Below, in pieces: positions 16,586 through 26,700 of a stretch of 64,000 nucleotides of DNA (positions within the stretch are counted from its first letter, which is position 1; each line of letters opens with the position of its first letter). The notes beneath the pieces were generated by a model. That model saw nothing but the letters and a program-made list of their open reading frames with translations. It ran no database searches and had not been told where the DNA came from. Source of the stretch: Myxacorys chilensis ATA2-1-KO14 (GTDB taxonomy: Bacteria; Cyanobacteriota; Cyanobacteriia; Leptolyngbyales; Leptolyngbyaceae); assembly GCA_019359275.1 (NCBI GenBank), contig JAHHHP010000027.1:1-64000 (forward strand), read 5' to 3'. Made by a program: the position numbers and the translations under genes.

Positions 16586-17230
16586 CTAGACGTTGCCCTT
16601 GTGCTTTTGAAAGACAGCCCGATAAACCGGATTGTTAAGAGACAAAACCCCTACCTCTCGCTCGGTTGGAACTTCAAACGGATTTGTTGGCAACCAATCT
16701 GAGTGTTGACGCGCAAAGGCAGGATGCTCAGAAAACCGATCGACCATTTCTTGTGCCACATCTAGCACATCAGATTGTACGAAGACGGTGCCACCCGAAA
16801 TCAAATACTTTGAGAGTTGATCGACGATTTCTGGCTGCACGACGCGGCGTTTCTGATGCTTGCGCTTAAACCACGGATCAGGAAACTGGATGCTGATACG
16901 GCTCAGGGTTTGAGGCTCCAGCGATGCCAAGAGCGGATGAATTGACGTATTAATGTTACAAAATAAATAATGCAGATTTCTCAACTCTAGTGCATCACGA
17001 CTTGCAAGCGCTTGATGCACTAACGGCTCTCGAATCTCTAACCCCAAAAAATTCCAGCTTGGTTCGCGTTGTGCCATTTCTAGCGCAAATTTTCCTCGCG
17101 CACATCCAATATCTAAGTGCAACGGTTGGGTTGCATTTCCATACACTCGACCCCAGTCGGGCATGGCGACTGGATTTTGGTACTTTCGGCTGAGGGGATT
17201 AACATGCTCACGAACTCGGACAAGCGCCAT
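16586..17230 (-). CDS. trmB: tRNA (guanine-N7)-methyltransferase
   Basis: Methylates G46 of tRNA using S-adenosylmethionine. The 214 residues show the SAM-binding motif LDIGCARGKFALEMA (about 39-53), LGLEIRE, and the family signature FPDPWFKRKHQKRR (about 116-129). The C-terminal PTEREV segment is also conserved. It converges with the mannosyltransferase gene (16 bp apart). The start ATG is well placed against the family. Confidence 0.95.
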   Translation of the reverse strand: MALVRVREHVNPLSRKYQNPVAMPDWGRVYGNATQPLHLDIGCARGKFALEMAQREPSWNFLGLEIREPLVHQALASRDALELRNLHYLFCNINTSIHPLLASLEPQTLSRISIQFPDPWFKRKHQKRRVVQPEIVDQLSKYLISGGTVFVQSDVLDVAQEMVDRFSEHPAFARQHSDWLPTNPFEVPTEREVGVLSLNNPVYRAVFQKHKGNV

Positions 17231-17265
17231 AGATAATGTCAGTAAAAGATTTAAATTCTATCAGC

Positions 17266-18534
17266 TCACTCTTTTGCTCGACAAATGCCAAACACAGAGG
17301 TGTAGCCGTGCAGAAAGGTGTTGCTTCCGACAGGCCCAATTTCGCCATTGCAGAAAAATCCACTGACTGGCACGCTGTTCACGTACTCATGAAACAGTTG
17401 CGAATCGAAATTCGGTTCTCCGTAGAGAGCTTCCCCCCGTCCTAAACAGGCAAACATTAGCGCTGCCGCAGGGGATGGATTGGATGGCACCGTTTGCTGA
17501 AAGCGCTCTAGCAGCATTTCTAAATCGTCTGCTGACGTTTCCGAATCGCGCAGGTGAAACTGAATCCGCTGTCCCGGACGAATGCGATCGCCAATCGCGA
17601 TCGCACCCAGCCGAGGATCAACGCCCATTAGCGTCCGAATTAGAAAATCTCCCTGATCGAGCGTTTGCTTAAACTCATTCTGAGCGATCCCAATAAAAAT
17701 CCGATTTTCTTGTGTGGCTAACTGGCGATCGTCTTCGTCTAAGCTCTGAATCAAGCCTTGCAAGAGTTCTAATGGGGATCGGCTCCCAGGACAAGACACG
17801 GTGACATCCCCCGACCCATCATCTTCCTTGAGCGCCAAAATAATATGACGTTCTCCTTCAGTCACCCAGTAGGGCTGACCAATAGGGCGACAGCCCTGCG
17901 CCACGATCGTATCGATCGCAATATTTCCGCTCAAGGCAACGCCGACTGTACCTTCCCGGTAAAATCGATTGTCGCAAAACAAGCCAGATGACCCGCCCAT
18001 CATCCCAGAACTCGCTAAGCCACCAATCTTTGCCGCTGTGGGGTAAGCGTAATCTAACCCTTGAAGCAGGTCATTGATTCGAGCCGAAAACGGATCAGCA
18101 AATAAAACAAGCTGCGGCTGATCTGCGATCGCCACTCCAATTAACTCTGCCCACGCCTGAGGCGAACCATCGAGATCAGGCAGTTCATCGCCAATAATGT
18201 GAAAGGGCTTCACCTGCACATCCGGTAAATGCGCCAATGTCAACCCCAACGCAGGCTCCCCCTCAACTTCTAGCACTTTTTCTCGCGAGGTCACCCCAAT
18301 CACCCCGCCACCACTACAGCCCACTAGGGGCACCCCCGGAAGCTTCTCTTGCAGCAACGGCAGCAGCCGGGAGTACTCACTGGCAAACGCGGAGGAAATA
18401 AAAATAAATCCTAAATTCGCCTCTGCCTGTAACCTTTCTTGGGCTTGCACTGTAACCTCTTCAACGGCTGCCTCTAGAAAAGGACGAGTTGACAAGGCGC
18501 TTGCCCATTTCATGGAGTCGGAGCTTGGTGGCAT
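17266..18534 (-). CDS. FIST-domain sensory protein
   Basis: A 422-residue protein with FIST N- and C-terminal domains, thought to bind small ligands such as amino acids in signalling. Landmarks are GCSGGGVIG (about 73-81), KIGGLAS.GMMGG, the central GCRPIGQP.WVT and the C-terminal FFCNGEIGPVG...LHGYTSVFG. It carries no output domain and no kinase or receptor is adjacent, so its partner is unknown. The ATG at 18534 has no evident ribosome site; an ATG seven codons in is possible. Confidence 0.88.
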   Translation of the reverse strand: MPPSSDSMKWASALSTRPFLEAAVEEVTVQAQERLQAEANLGFIFISSAFASEYSRLLPLLQEKLPGVPLVGCSGGGVIGVTSREKVLEVEGEPALGLTLAHLPDVQVKPFHIIGDELPDLDGSPQAWAELIGVAIADQPQLVLFADPFSARINDLLQGLDYAYPTAAKIGGLASSGMMGGSSGLFCDNRFYREGTVGVALSGNIAIDTIVAQGCRPIGQPYWVTEGERHIILALKEDDGSGDVTVSCPGSRSPLELLQGLIQSLDEDDRQLATQENRIFIGIAQNEFKQTLDQGDFLIRTLMGVDPRLGAIAIGDRIRPGQRIQFHLRDSETSADDLEMLLERFQQTVPSNPSPAAALMFACLGRGEALYGEPNFDSQLFHEYVNSVPVSGFFCNGEIGPVGSNTFLHGYTSVFGICRAKE

Positions 18535-18961
18535 GGTCTTTATTTCCGCTAACGGTGGACGAGAGGCTGTGAGGAGGTTGCGCTCGTCATGATCTAGTGT
18601 ACTAAACCACGTTAGTTATGAATGGGCAAGAAGGGCAGAAGTACAGACTAATGGGTACGTCTCTTATGGATGAAGGGATGGAAGGCTACTGTCAATGAAG
18701 GACATGGGTCAATCAGGTTGATGGTGAATCAGGTTAATATAGAGCAATATCGTGATTCAAATCTTAATCAGCAAGACGGTTGCCTGACTTACAGATCCTC
18801 GAATCTTAAGAGTTTAGGGTTGGTTTTGGAGAAGTGTAGTCAACCTCGTGTATCACAGAAATAGTGATTTTAGGTGGGTAGCCGTTGAGGTCACGATGAC
18901 CTACTCTCTCGAATTCTTTTAGGATTCAAGCTAACTTCCCTTCAACAAAGGATGAGGACCT
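18535..18961. other. Intergenic region between the FIST gene and cp12
   Basis: These 427 bp separate divergent genes and should hold both promoters. A 64-codon plus-strand frame is present but resembles nothing and has no ribosome site, so it is not called. Two 16-bp repeat units sit at 18709-18740. The last 15 bases contain GGATGAGGA, the cp12 ribosome site. Confidence 0.5.
18709..18740. repeat. 16-bp tandem repeat, two copies
   Basis: Two adjacent degenerate units share the core CAATCAGGTT / GAATCAGGTT. They lie upstream of cp12. Confidence 0.6.
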
Positions 18962-19189
18962 ATGACAATTAACAATATCGACAAGAAAATTGAAGAAGAG
19001 CGTGATAATGCGCGTTCGGTATGCGACCTAAGCGGCGCATCATCAGGTGAGTGTGCGGCAGCTTGGGATGCTGTAGAAGAACTCCAGGCTGAAGCGTCTC
19101 ACAAGCGCCAAATTAAGCCCAAAAACTCTTTGGAGCAATACTGTGATGACAATCCCGATGCGGCTGAGTGCCGCATCTACGAAGAATAA
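18962..19189 (+). CDS. cp12: CP12, Calvin-cycle regulatory protein
   Basis: Small redox-switch protein that, when oxidised in darkness, ties glyceraldehyde-3-phosphate dehydrogenase and phosphoribulokinase into an inactive complex. The 75 residues contain both Cys pairs: C21/C31 around the helical N-terminus and C61/C70 in YCDDNPDAAEC. The core motif AAWDAVEEL (about 33-41) is present. The C-terminus CRIYEE is the GAPDH-docking tail. GAGG precedes the ATG by a short distance. A terminator follows 39 bp downstream, so it is transcribed alone. Confidence 0.96.
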   Translation: MTINNIDKKIEEERDNARSVCDLSGASSGECAAAWDAVEELQAEASHKRQIKPKNSLEQYCDDNPDAAECRIYEE

Positions 19190-19227
19190 GGCTCAACTGC
19201 CAAATCACTAAATTTGGAATTTCTTTG

Positions 19228-19270
19228 GCCGCGAGGCTCTGAACCTTACAGAGCGATCGCGGCTTTTTTT
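19228..19270 (+). terminator. Rho-independent terminator of cp12
   Basis: A GC-rich imperfect hairpin (GCCGCGA..GCTCTG at 19228-19241 with CAGAGC...CGCGGC at 19249-19263) is followed by seven T residues at 19264-19270. Confidence 0.85.
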
Positions 19271-19311
19271 CTGCGCTACCTTAGATATCGTTGCTGCTTA
19301 TGCTGACCCTC

Positions 19312-20148
19312 ATGCTGCAAAAACTTGACCACCTGAAAGCGTTGTTTGCTGATCTGGACAAAGCGCTAATTGCCTACTCGGGCGGCATTGACAGTGCGTT
19401 AGTCGCGAAGCTCGCCTATGACGTGTTGGGAGACCGCGCGATCGCGCTCACTGCCGAATCGCCCTCACTTCTGCCTGAAGATCTTGAAGATGCCATCACT
19501 CAGGCGGCCCAGATCGGCATCACTCATAAGATTGTTCAAACTCATGAATTAGAAAATCCGAATTACGCCTCAAATCCGGTCAATCGCTGCTATTTCTGTA
19601 AAAGCGAATTACATGACACGCTAAAACCTCTAGCGTTGGAGTGGGGCTATCCCTATGTCGTGGACGGGGTCAATGCGGATGATTTGCATGACTATCGACC
19701 GGGCATTCAAGCCGCAAAAGAGCGAGGCGCACGATCGCCCTTGGCTGAAGTGGGCGTGACGAAAGCCGAAGTACGGGAGATTGCTAAATATTTGGGACTA
19801 CCCTACTGGGATAAGCCTGCTCAACCGTGTCTTAGCTCCCGGTTCCCGTATGGCGAGGAGATTACGATCCCCAAACTTCAGCGCGTCGGTCGAGCCGAGG
19901 TGTATTTGAGAAGGCTGGGTTGGAAGAATATTCGCGTGCGATCGGAGGCAGACACCGCTCGAATTGAAGTACTGCCTGACCAGGTGAAAGAGTTTGTGCT
20001 GCAAACCGACTTACCAACGCTGATAGATACCTTCAAAGCTTACGGATTTCTGTATGTGACGCTGGATTTAGAAGGGCATCAGAGCGGTAAATTGAACCAA
20101 GTTCTTCAAGTTTCTGTCAAATCAAGAGATAATTCCGTACTGAAATAA
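19312..20148 (+). CDS. larE: ATP-dependent sacrificial sulfur transferase LarE
   Basis: Adenylates the pincer-type nickel cofactor precursor and donates its own cysteine sulfur to it. From the ATG at 19312 the product has 278 residues. The PP-loop SGGIDS is at 23-28, the CYFC pair at C93/C96, and the sacrificial cysteine is C173 in QPCLSSRFPYG, close to the known Cys176. Earlier in-frame starts exist at 19291 (TTG) and 19300 (ATG); none has a ribosome site. larB and larC are not nearby, and neither is lactate racemase, so the client enzyme is unknown. Confidence 0.9.
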   Translation: MLQKLDHLKALFADLDKALIAYSGGIDSALVAKLAYDVLGDRAIALTAESPSLLPEDLEDAITQAAQIGITHKIVQTHELENPNYASNPVNRCYFCKSELHDTLKPLALEWGYPYVVDGVNADDLHDYRPGIQAAKERGARSPLAEVGVTKAEVREIAKYLGLPYWDKPAQPCLSSRFPYGEEITIPKLQRVGRAEVYLRRLGWKNIRVRSEADTARIEVLPDQVKEFVLQTDLPTLIDTFKAYGFLYVTLDLEGHQSGKLNQVLQVSVKSRDNSVLK

Positions 20149-20180
20149 CTTCTTCAAAACTTTGATGTACAGCAAAGCCA

Positions 20181-20660
20181 GTGGTTGAGATTAGACCAAT
20201 CCAGCAACATCAGATCGAACAAGCCAAGCAAATTGTTGCGGCAGTTTGCCTAGAGATCTGGCAAGGCGTACTGACCGAAGAGGACTTGAGGCGCTATGAT
20301 TCGATGTCTGATATTGAGAATGTGCGATCGCACTATTTCGACAATTCTGGTACGTTTTTGGTCTTGGTCGATAATGAACAAGTTGTAGGTACTGGGGCAA
20401 TTCGACGACTTGATGATGAAATCTCTGAACTCAAGCGAATGTGGTTTCTAAAAGAGTATCGAGGACTGGGACTTGGTTGGAAGATGGCTCAAATGCTCTT
20501 CGATTTTGCACGGCAAGCAGGGTATAAAAAAATCAGACTTGATTTGGCTAACAATGAGCGGCAACCAGAAGCGCTCAAACTCTATAGGAGACTTGGTTTT
20601 TACTTAATTGAACGATACAACGATAGTCCATGCACTGTATTCATGGAAAAGGTTTTGTAA
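20181..20660 (+). CDS. GNAT-family N-acetyltransferase
   Basis: The 159-residue protein has the GNAT acetyl-CoA motif A, LKRMWFLKEYRGLGLGWKMA (about 85-104), and the motif B end ALKLYRRLGF (about 136-145). The start is GTG at 20181. The substrate cannot be inferred. It follows larE by 32 bp and may share its transcript. Confidence 0.85.
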   Translation: MVEIRPIQQHQIEQAKQIVAAVCLEIWQGVLTEEDLRRYDSMSDIENVRSHYFDNSGTFLVLVDNEQVVGTGAIRRLDDEISELKRMWFLKEYRGLGLGWKMAQMLFDFARQAGYKKIRLDLANNERQPEALKLYRRLGFYLIERYNDSPCTVFMEKVL

Positions 20661-20900
20661 CAGCAGAATCAGGAAGGGTAGTCAAGCAGCCCAACACAGC
20701 ATTAAAGCTGAACGAGAGAGGAGCTTATCGGTTATCGGCGTCGGCTAAACTCTGCCGTTCGTAGCGCCAGAGAGGCTGATTCGATTCAGTACACCAATTA
20801 ATTAGTCAGCGATGCAGAGATAGTAGTCAGTCGCCAGAATTTGGGCACTTTACCTAGTAGTTCGCCCCATCAACTCCAGTGGGGGATATGGTTTTCCCGT

Positions 20901-20926
20901 GCAAAGCGTTGCCAAAGGCGTCTCTT
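20901..20926. repeat. Dispersed 26-bp repeat, copy 2
   Basis: Matches 7324-7349 at 23 of 26 bases, including the AGCG-loop hairpin core. It lies just upstream of the TPR gene. An in-frame GTG at 20899 falls at its edge, so that upstream start is judged an artefact of the repeat. Confidence 0.6.
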
Positions 20927-20952
20927 CCCTTAACTACCATCACATCACACCT

Positions 20953-22053
20953 ATGGCTCAGACTGAAAGTGGCACGGCTAACAGCTTGTTTCAAAAAGGG
21001 TTGGAGTTTAGTAAAGTTGGGGACTATGCCACCGCGATCGCGTATCTTGATCAAGCGATGGCACTCCAGCCCAACCATTTTGACGCCCTCAGCGAAAAGG
21101 GAAATGCGCTGGTGAGCCTAAGACAGCATGAAGCTGCGATCGCTTGTTTTGAAATTGCGATCGCGCAGTTTCCGGCATCGACTTATTTTCACTACAGTCG
21201 GGCATGGGTGGCCTTTGTCGCCGGACATCACGACCTGGCGCTGCGAGGATTTAACAAAGTCATTGAGCTACAGCCAAGTTACCCAAACGCTCAGTACAGC
21301 CAGGGACTCACGCTCTATAAAATTCACTGTTACGAAGACGCCATTCCCTACTTTGGTAAAGCGTTGGAAGAGACGCCTGAATTTGCGGATGCCTGGTATA
21401 TGCAAGGCATATCGCTCTACGTTACTCGCCGGTTTGAGGGCGCAATCACCCATTTCAATCAAGCGATCGCACTCCGGGCGGATTATTCAGAGGCGCTGAT
21501 TGGTCGCGGGCATGCGCTGCTGTGCGTCGGTGACTATGAAGCTGCGATCGCGAGTTACGACAACGTATTAGAACTCGATCCACAGGCGGCGGAGATTTGG
21601 CTCTATCGCGGGCTTGCCTTAAAGCAACTGAACCGCCATGAAGCGGCGCTCCTCTCCTATCAAAAAACGCTCGAATTTAGCCCAACTCATCCGGGCGGAT
21701 GGTATCACCAGGGCGCGTCTTACTTAAAATCGGGTGAGTTAGACAGAGCGGTCGCGAGTTTTGACCGAGCCGTTCAGCTTCAGCCCAATTACTACGAAGC
21801 CTGGTATAACCGGGGTGTAGCACTCAAACTGACGGGACAGCTTGAAGGCGCGATCGCGAGTTATGACCGAGCGCTTGAACTGCGACCAAGCGATTTTCGT
21901 GCTTGGAACAATCGGGGTGGAGCTTTGGTGAGTCTAGGACGATTTGCGGAAGCAGTAGAAAGCTATGATCGAGTGCTGGCGCTCAAGCCCGACGATCCGG
22001 TCGCTCAGCAGAATCGCATGGTAGCCCTGAAGAAGGTGAGAGCGATCGCATAG
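20953..22053 (+). CDS. Tetratricopeptide-repeat protein
   Basis: A 366-residue protein made almost wholly of about ten TPR units of 34 residues, with the usual pattern G.AL..L....AI..Y..AL.L.P. It should act as a protein-interaction scaffold; no catalytic domain, signal peptide or membrane helix is seen. The ATG at 20953 is preferred to a GTG at 20899 that falls at the edge of a dispersed repeat. Confidence 0.85.
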   Translation: MAQTESGTANSLFQKGLEFSKVGDYATAIAYLDQAMALQPNHFDALSEKGNALVSLRQHEAAIACFEIAIAQFPASTYFHYSRAWVAFVAGHHDLALRGFNKVIELQPSYPNAQYSQGLTLYKIHCYEDAIPYFGKALEETPEFADAWYMQGISLYVTRRFEGAITHFNQAIALRADYSEALIGRGHALLCVGDYEAAIASYDNVLELDPQAAEIWLYRGLALKQLNRHEAALLSYQKTLEFSPTHPGGWYHQGASYLKSGELDRAVASFDRAVQLQPNYYEAWYNRGVALKLTGQLEGAIASYDRALELRPSDFRAWNNRGGALVSLGRFAEAVESYDRVLALKPDDPVAQQNRMVALKKVRAIA

Positions 22054-22191
22054 ACTATCAGTAATCAAAATCGTATAGGCTGGCAGCAACCAAAGGTCAA
22101 CGCCCGCGATTCAAGTAGTGAATAGAATGAGACGTGCGACACTGTAGACCGATAGATTTCTCATCAAATCAGCTTCGATCTGTTTATTTGC

Positions 22192-22231
22192 CTTCACCCG
22201 TCTTTTGCTTTCACCCGTCTTTTACTTTCAC
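22192..22231. repeat. 17-bp tandem repeat before the PNPOx-like gene
   Basis: Two near-identical units with core TTCACCCGTCTTTT and a partial third (CTTTCAC) run up to the start codon at 22233. A repeat this close to the start codon replaces any normal ribosome site. Confidence 0.75.
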
Positions 22232-22232
22232 T

Positions 22233-22814
22233 ATGTCTTTAGCTCCTTGGCGATCGCACCTTGCTCATGCGTTACATCGCAATCGCTCTTTGCCCTACGC
22301 TCGCTATGCTCAACTCGCAACTGTTCGCCTTGATGGGAAGCCTGCCAATCGAACGATCGTGTTTCGCGGATTTTTAGAGGATACTGACCAATTAAAATTC
22401 ATCACCGATGCTCGCAGCGAAAAACTGGAGCAAATTGTGCAGTTTCAGTGGGCAGAATTATGCTGGTATTTTCCTACAACTCGCGAGCAATTTCGGCTCA
22501 CCGGAACACTAAAGCTAATCCGAGACACAGAACCCGATGAAAGCCTGCGGAACGCGCGTCAGCGAATGTGGCAAGACTTATCTGATCAGTCAAGAATTCA
22601 ATTTGCGTGGGCAGATCCAGGCAAGCCAAGAGCAGATGCATCGGCGTTTTCTCCTCCGTCTCCAAACGAAGTTGAGCCGTTGTCTAATTTCTGTTTGCTG
22701 CTACTAGAACCAACTCAGGTTGATCATTTAGAATTGCGAGGCGATCCACAGAATCGATGCATCTATCATCGTAGTGAGGATCGAGAGTGGAACGTCGAGA
22801 CAATTAACCCATAG
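22233..22814 (+). CDS. Pyridoxamine 5'-phosphate oxidase-like flavoprotein
   Basis: A 193-residue protein of the Alr4036/PNPOx-like type (pyridoxamine-phosphate-oxidase-related FMN-binding split barrel). The N-terminal block with AQLATVRLDGKPANRTIVFRG (about 28-48) and the following FITDARSEKLEQI match the FMN-phosphate-binding region; WYFPTTREQFRLTG follows. The true activity in this cyanobacterial subgroup is not established. The ATG at 22233 directly follows a tandem repeat and no Shine-Dalgarno sequence is seen. Confidence 0.8.
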   Translation: MSLAPWRSHLAHALHRNRSLPYARYAQLATVRLDGKPANRTIVFRGFLEDTDQLKFITDARSEKLEQIVQFQWAELCWYFPTTREQFRLTGTLKLIRDTEPDESLRNARQRMWQDLSDQSRIQFAWADPGKPRADASAFSPPSPNEVEPLSNFCLLLLEPTQVDHLELRGDPQNRCIYHRSEDREWNVETINP

Positions 22815-22821
22815 CTTAAGC

Positions 22822-22869
22822 AAAAATCGCTGTAGGAAGACATTAAACATTAACGTCTTCCTACAGCGA
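22822..22869 (-). terminator. Hairpin terminator between the PNPOx-like gene and cysE
   Basis: A perfect 15-bp inverted repeat (22827-22841 and 22855-22869) has a 13-nt loop. On the minus strand it is followed by TTTTTG, fitting termination of cysE, which ends at 22914. The strong stem could also stop plus-strand transcripts. Confidence 0.8.
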
Positions 22870-22913
22870 CCAAGGCCAGAATTAACGCAAAGCACAACAA
22901 TGCGGAAAACGCA

Positions 22914-23738
22914 TTAGATACCTGCACCATCGAGGAATTCCCCGATGATGTGATCGCTAATTCGGCAACTGTCTGACGAACGGTGGTTAGACACCGAATC
23001 TAGCTCCGCTCTCTTCGCATTGCAAGATTCAGTAATAGCTTGTGCGATCGCTTCTGGATCGACCGCCGCCATCGCATAGCTTGCCGCTAGCGATTGACGA
23101 GATTGCACCATTTCAAGCTGTTGCTCTAACAATTCAATCCGATCGACGAGTGCCCGAATCACTTGCGCTTCAGAATCTGGCAACCGTCCATGCTCTAGAG
23201 GATCAACTCGTTCTCCGGCGCGATACACAATTCGTCCTGGAATACCGACCACGGTACAATCGGACGGCACATCGCGCAGCACTACAGAACCCGCGCCAAT
23301 CCGAACATTGTTACCGATTTGAAGGTTTCCTAACACCTTTGCCCCGGCCCCGACGACAACATTTTCGCCTAAGGTCGGGTGGCGTTTGCCGCATTCTTTA
23401 CCCGTTCCGCCGAGGGTGACGCCTTGATAGATCAGCGCGTAATCCCCTACGATCGCAGTTTCTCCGATCACAACACCCATACCATGATCGATAAACACGC
23501 CTTCCCCGATCATTGCCCCTGGGTGAATCTCGATTCCGGTGAAGAACCGGGCAAGATGGGAAATAAACCGAGGCACAAAGGGCAGCCCCAAGGCTCGTAG
23601 CCAGTGGGCAAACCGATGAAACATCAATGCTTGTAGTCCTGGATAGCAGAATAAGACCTCTAGCCAGTTGCGGGCGGCAGGGTCACGCTCAAAAATGATC
23701 TTGAAATCAGCAATCAGGGCTTTCAGCACGATCGGCAT
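22914..23738 (-). CDS. cysE: Serine O-acetyltransferase
   Basis: Makes O-acetylserine, the carbon acceptor for cysteine synthesis. The 274 residues begin with the alpha-helical domain ([17 protein letters not shown]). The left-handed beta helix follows, with hexapeptide repeats [39 protein letters not shown] and [17 protein letters not shown] and GGTGK contain the active-site residues. About 50 residues after GIPGRIV form a predicted helix and a variable tail. It ends at a strong hairpin terminator. Confidence 0.94.
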   Translation of the reverse strand: MPIVLKALIADFKIIFERDPAARNWLEVLFCYPGLQALMFHRFAHWLRALGLPFVPRFISHLARFFTGIEIHPGAMIGEGVFIDHGMGVVIGETAIVGDYALIYQGVTLGGTGKECGKRHPTLGENVVVGAGAKVLGNLQIGNNVRIGAGSVVLRDVPSDCTVVGIPGRIVYRAGERVDPLEHGRLPDSEAQVIRALVDRIELLEQQLEMVQSRQSLAASYAMAAVDPEAIAQAITESCNAKRAELDSVSNHRSSDSCRISDHIIGEFLDGAGI

Positions 23739-23794
23739 CCCTTTTAGCTCAACAAACCAATTTTTATCTTAGCTCGCTACGGGAGTTGAAGGGG

Positions 23795-26700
23795 CTAACT
23801 CATTTGGATTAATTTTAGGAGATCGTCTGTGGAAATCTTGCCGCTTGCCTCTGTCCCTTCAAGTAGACTGTCCGCTAAATCCCGCTTGTGTTGATGCAAC
23901 TCGACAATTTTTTCTTCGATCGTGTCTTTGGTGATGAGGCGATAGATTGTCACGGGGCGCTGTTGACCAATGCGATGGGCACGATCGCTGGCTTGATCTT
24001 CCACCGCTGGATTCCACCACGGATCCATATGAATCACATAATCTGCGGCGGTGAGATTGAGTCCGGTGCCACCTGCCTTGAGGCTAATCAGAAACACATC
24101 TCCGTCTCCCGCTTGGAAGGCATCGACTCGTTTTTTGCGATCCTTGGCGGGGGTACTGCCGTCAAGATATTGGTAAGCGATCGAGCGCTCATCTAAGTAG
24201 TCTCGAATGATGTGCAGGTGATCGACAAACTGACTAAACACCAGCGTTTTGTGATGGTTTTCTAATAATTCGTCTAGCACTTCGCCAAAGAGCGCGAGTT
24301 TTGAGCTGTTGAGCGGGACATCGGGCATCACCAAACTGGGATTACAGCACAGACGACGTAGTTTCATGATCTCAGCAAGGACTTGCAGGTGTTTTGCGCC
24401 TGCTGTCGCGTCACTATTCGAGAGTTTCGCGATCGCGTCTCGCCTCAGGGCTTCGTACATTGCCCGTTCTTCTTGGCTGAGATCCACATAGAGCGGAATT
24501 TCGGTGCGCGAGGGCAGTTCTGCCAACACTTGAGTTTTGGTACGGCGCAAGAGAAAGGGTTGAATCAGTTTTCTCAGTTGAGCGCTGGCTTGCTTATCTT
24601 GAAATCGCTCGACCGGAATCGCAAATCGTTCATTAAACCGCTCCATAGAACCCAGTAAACCGGGATTAATGAAGCGAAACAGATTCCACAGTTCTCCCAA
24701 ATGATTCTCGATCGGCGTTCCGGTAGTGATCAGCTTAAAGTTGCCCTGCAGGTTCATCGCGGCTTGCGATCGCTTGGTTGCACTATTTTTAATCGCTTGT
24801 GCTTCATCTAACACAATCGTCTGCCACTGTACCTTAGCCAGCATTTCTGCTACGTCGTCCTGCTGAAGCAAGCCATAGCTACAAATCACCATATCGAAGG
24901 GCTGAAGCTGGTCAAGCAACGCTTGGCGGTTGCCGCTCCCCAATTGCAGAATGTTGAGCGTGGGGGCAAAGCGTTGAGCTTCGCTGATCCAATTCAGACA
25001 AACCGACGTGGGCGCGAGAATCAGGGTGGCTCCGTTGGGCGCACGAGTCAGAATCAGAGCCAACGCCTGTAAGGTTTTTCCCAATCCCATATCATCGGCT
25101 AGGCAGGCCCCTACACCCCAGTGAGCTAACCGAGACAGCCAGTTAAATCCATCAACCTGATAGTCGCGTAGCTCAGTCTGAAGTGTGGAAGGCACTTTCG
25201 GCTGTAGGGTTTCCATCTCCTTCAAGCGCTGAATATGCTCTTTCCAATGTTTATCCGCTTTTAGATCGCCCACTTCATCGACAAATTCTTCTAGCGCCAT
25301 TGACGCAAGCGGATGAAATCGCATTCCCTTACCGTGTTTTTCGGCATAAGTTCGCAGTTCATCTAAGCGTTTGCGAAACGACTGCGTCAGCGCTAGAAAT
25401 TGACCGTCTCCGAGCGGCACAAATCGGCTATTGCTCTGATTGAGGAGTTCCATTAACTGCTGCATGTTCAGCACCAGATCATCGTTCAGTTTCAGTTCAC
25501 CACTGGCTGAAAACCAATCGTTTTGACGCTGAATCGCTAAATGGAAATCGCTCAGTCCGGCTTGGTGAGCCACCCGCAGCTTTTCGCCTTCGGGCCATTC
25601 GATCGCAACTGTATCAGCGATTTCTTGCAGGTCAACGAGCAACTCTAAACACTCTTCCGGCTCTTCAATAATCCATTCGCCATCTTCTTCGGGCTGATCG
25701 CGTAGAATCGGACACGCCGCGATCGCGGCTTCTGCTCGCTTTTTTTCTTCCTTCAAGTCGCGAGTCGTTTGCAGTCGCTTGCCATCAATTTCGGCAACCA
25801 CCATCGCGCCGCCTGCTCCGGGTTGGTAGTAAGAGCCTCCCACCGCAAACGGACGGGATAGCACCGCTACTTTTAGCCCTTGACCCGCAGGCAAAAGATG
25901 AATGTGCGGCTGAGGATCTGCTGGCACTTCTTCGGCATTCGCTACGCCGCCGCCAATGTCAGACTGCACGGTAACGATTCCAGACACAGCATTGATCGCC
26001 GCCAAGACGCGCTCTTTTGCTGCCGTGGGCACCTCCAGCCGATTTTGCTTGCCAATAATATCGGCAATGCGGCGATGTTCGGCTTCAATTTCGATGACTT
26101 TAATGCGAGTCGGCGTCTCTTTGATCAGCAGAATGTCGCGATCGCCTTTGATCGGCGGAGAAAATTCTAGAATCAGCCGATCTTGCTTGCCTTTGCGGAC
26201 TAACAGTTCCGGTTCGCCTTTTACGATATCTACCCGAATCGTTGGCGTCTCTTCCCAAAACACGAGGGGATGCCCAATTAGCTCGACGATGGCGCGATCG
26301 CCAAATTTATAGTCCGTTTTGCCGTAATATCCTGCCGAGTAGTAGGACTCGATTTGAGCGCACACGCGCAGATCTTGGGGGGTAAGATACTCAAATTCGC
26401 TCGGTTTAACGCTGAGCCGTTTGAGCGCGATCGGGCGACCTTTGCCCCAAGTTCCATTGGCGTTTTGTTTTTGTTCGCGGGGTTGAATGAGACATCCACT
26501 TGGATAGAAGGTGATAAACCAGACCAACCGCTGGTTGCCCGTCGCACCGTTAGATACCGACGGCTCTTTATGCAAACTAGTGAGAGCGTTGAGGCACAGT
26601 TCCCAGGGTTCTTGCGATCGCACCAAGTCCACAAGCGGCGTCTCGCCAGTTTGACGCCATGCGGCTATCTCAGTCTGATCGACGCTGCGAGGTTTAAGCC

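Noticed and set aside
18670..18864. 64-codon plus-strand frame upstream of cp12
   Set aside because: No ribosome site, contains the 16-bp tandem repeat, and no recognisable features; it looks like a chance frame.
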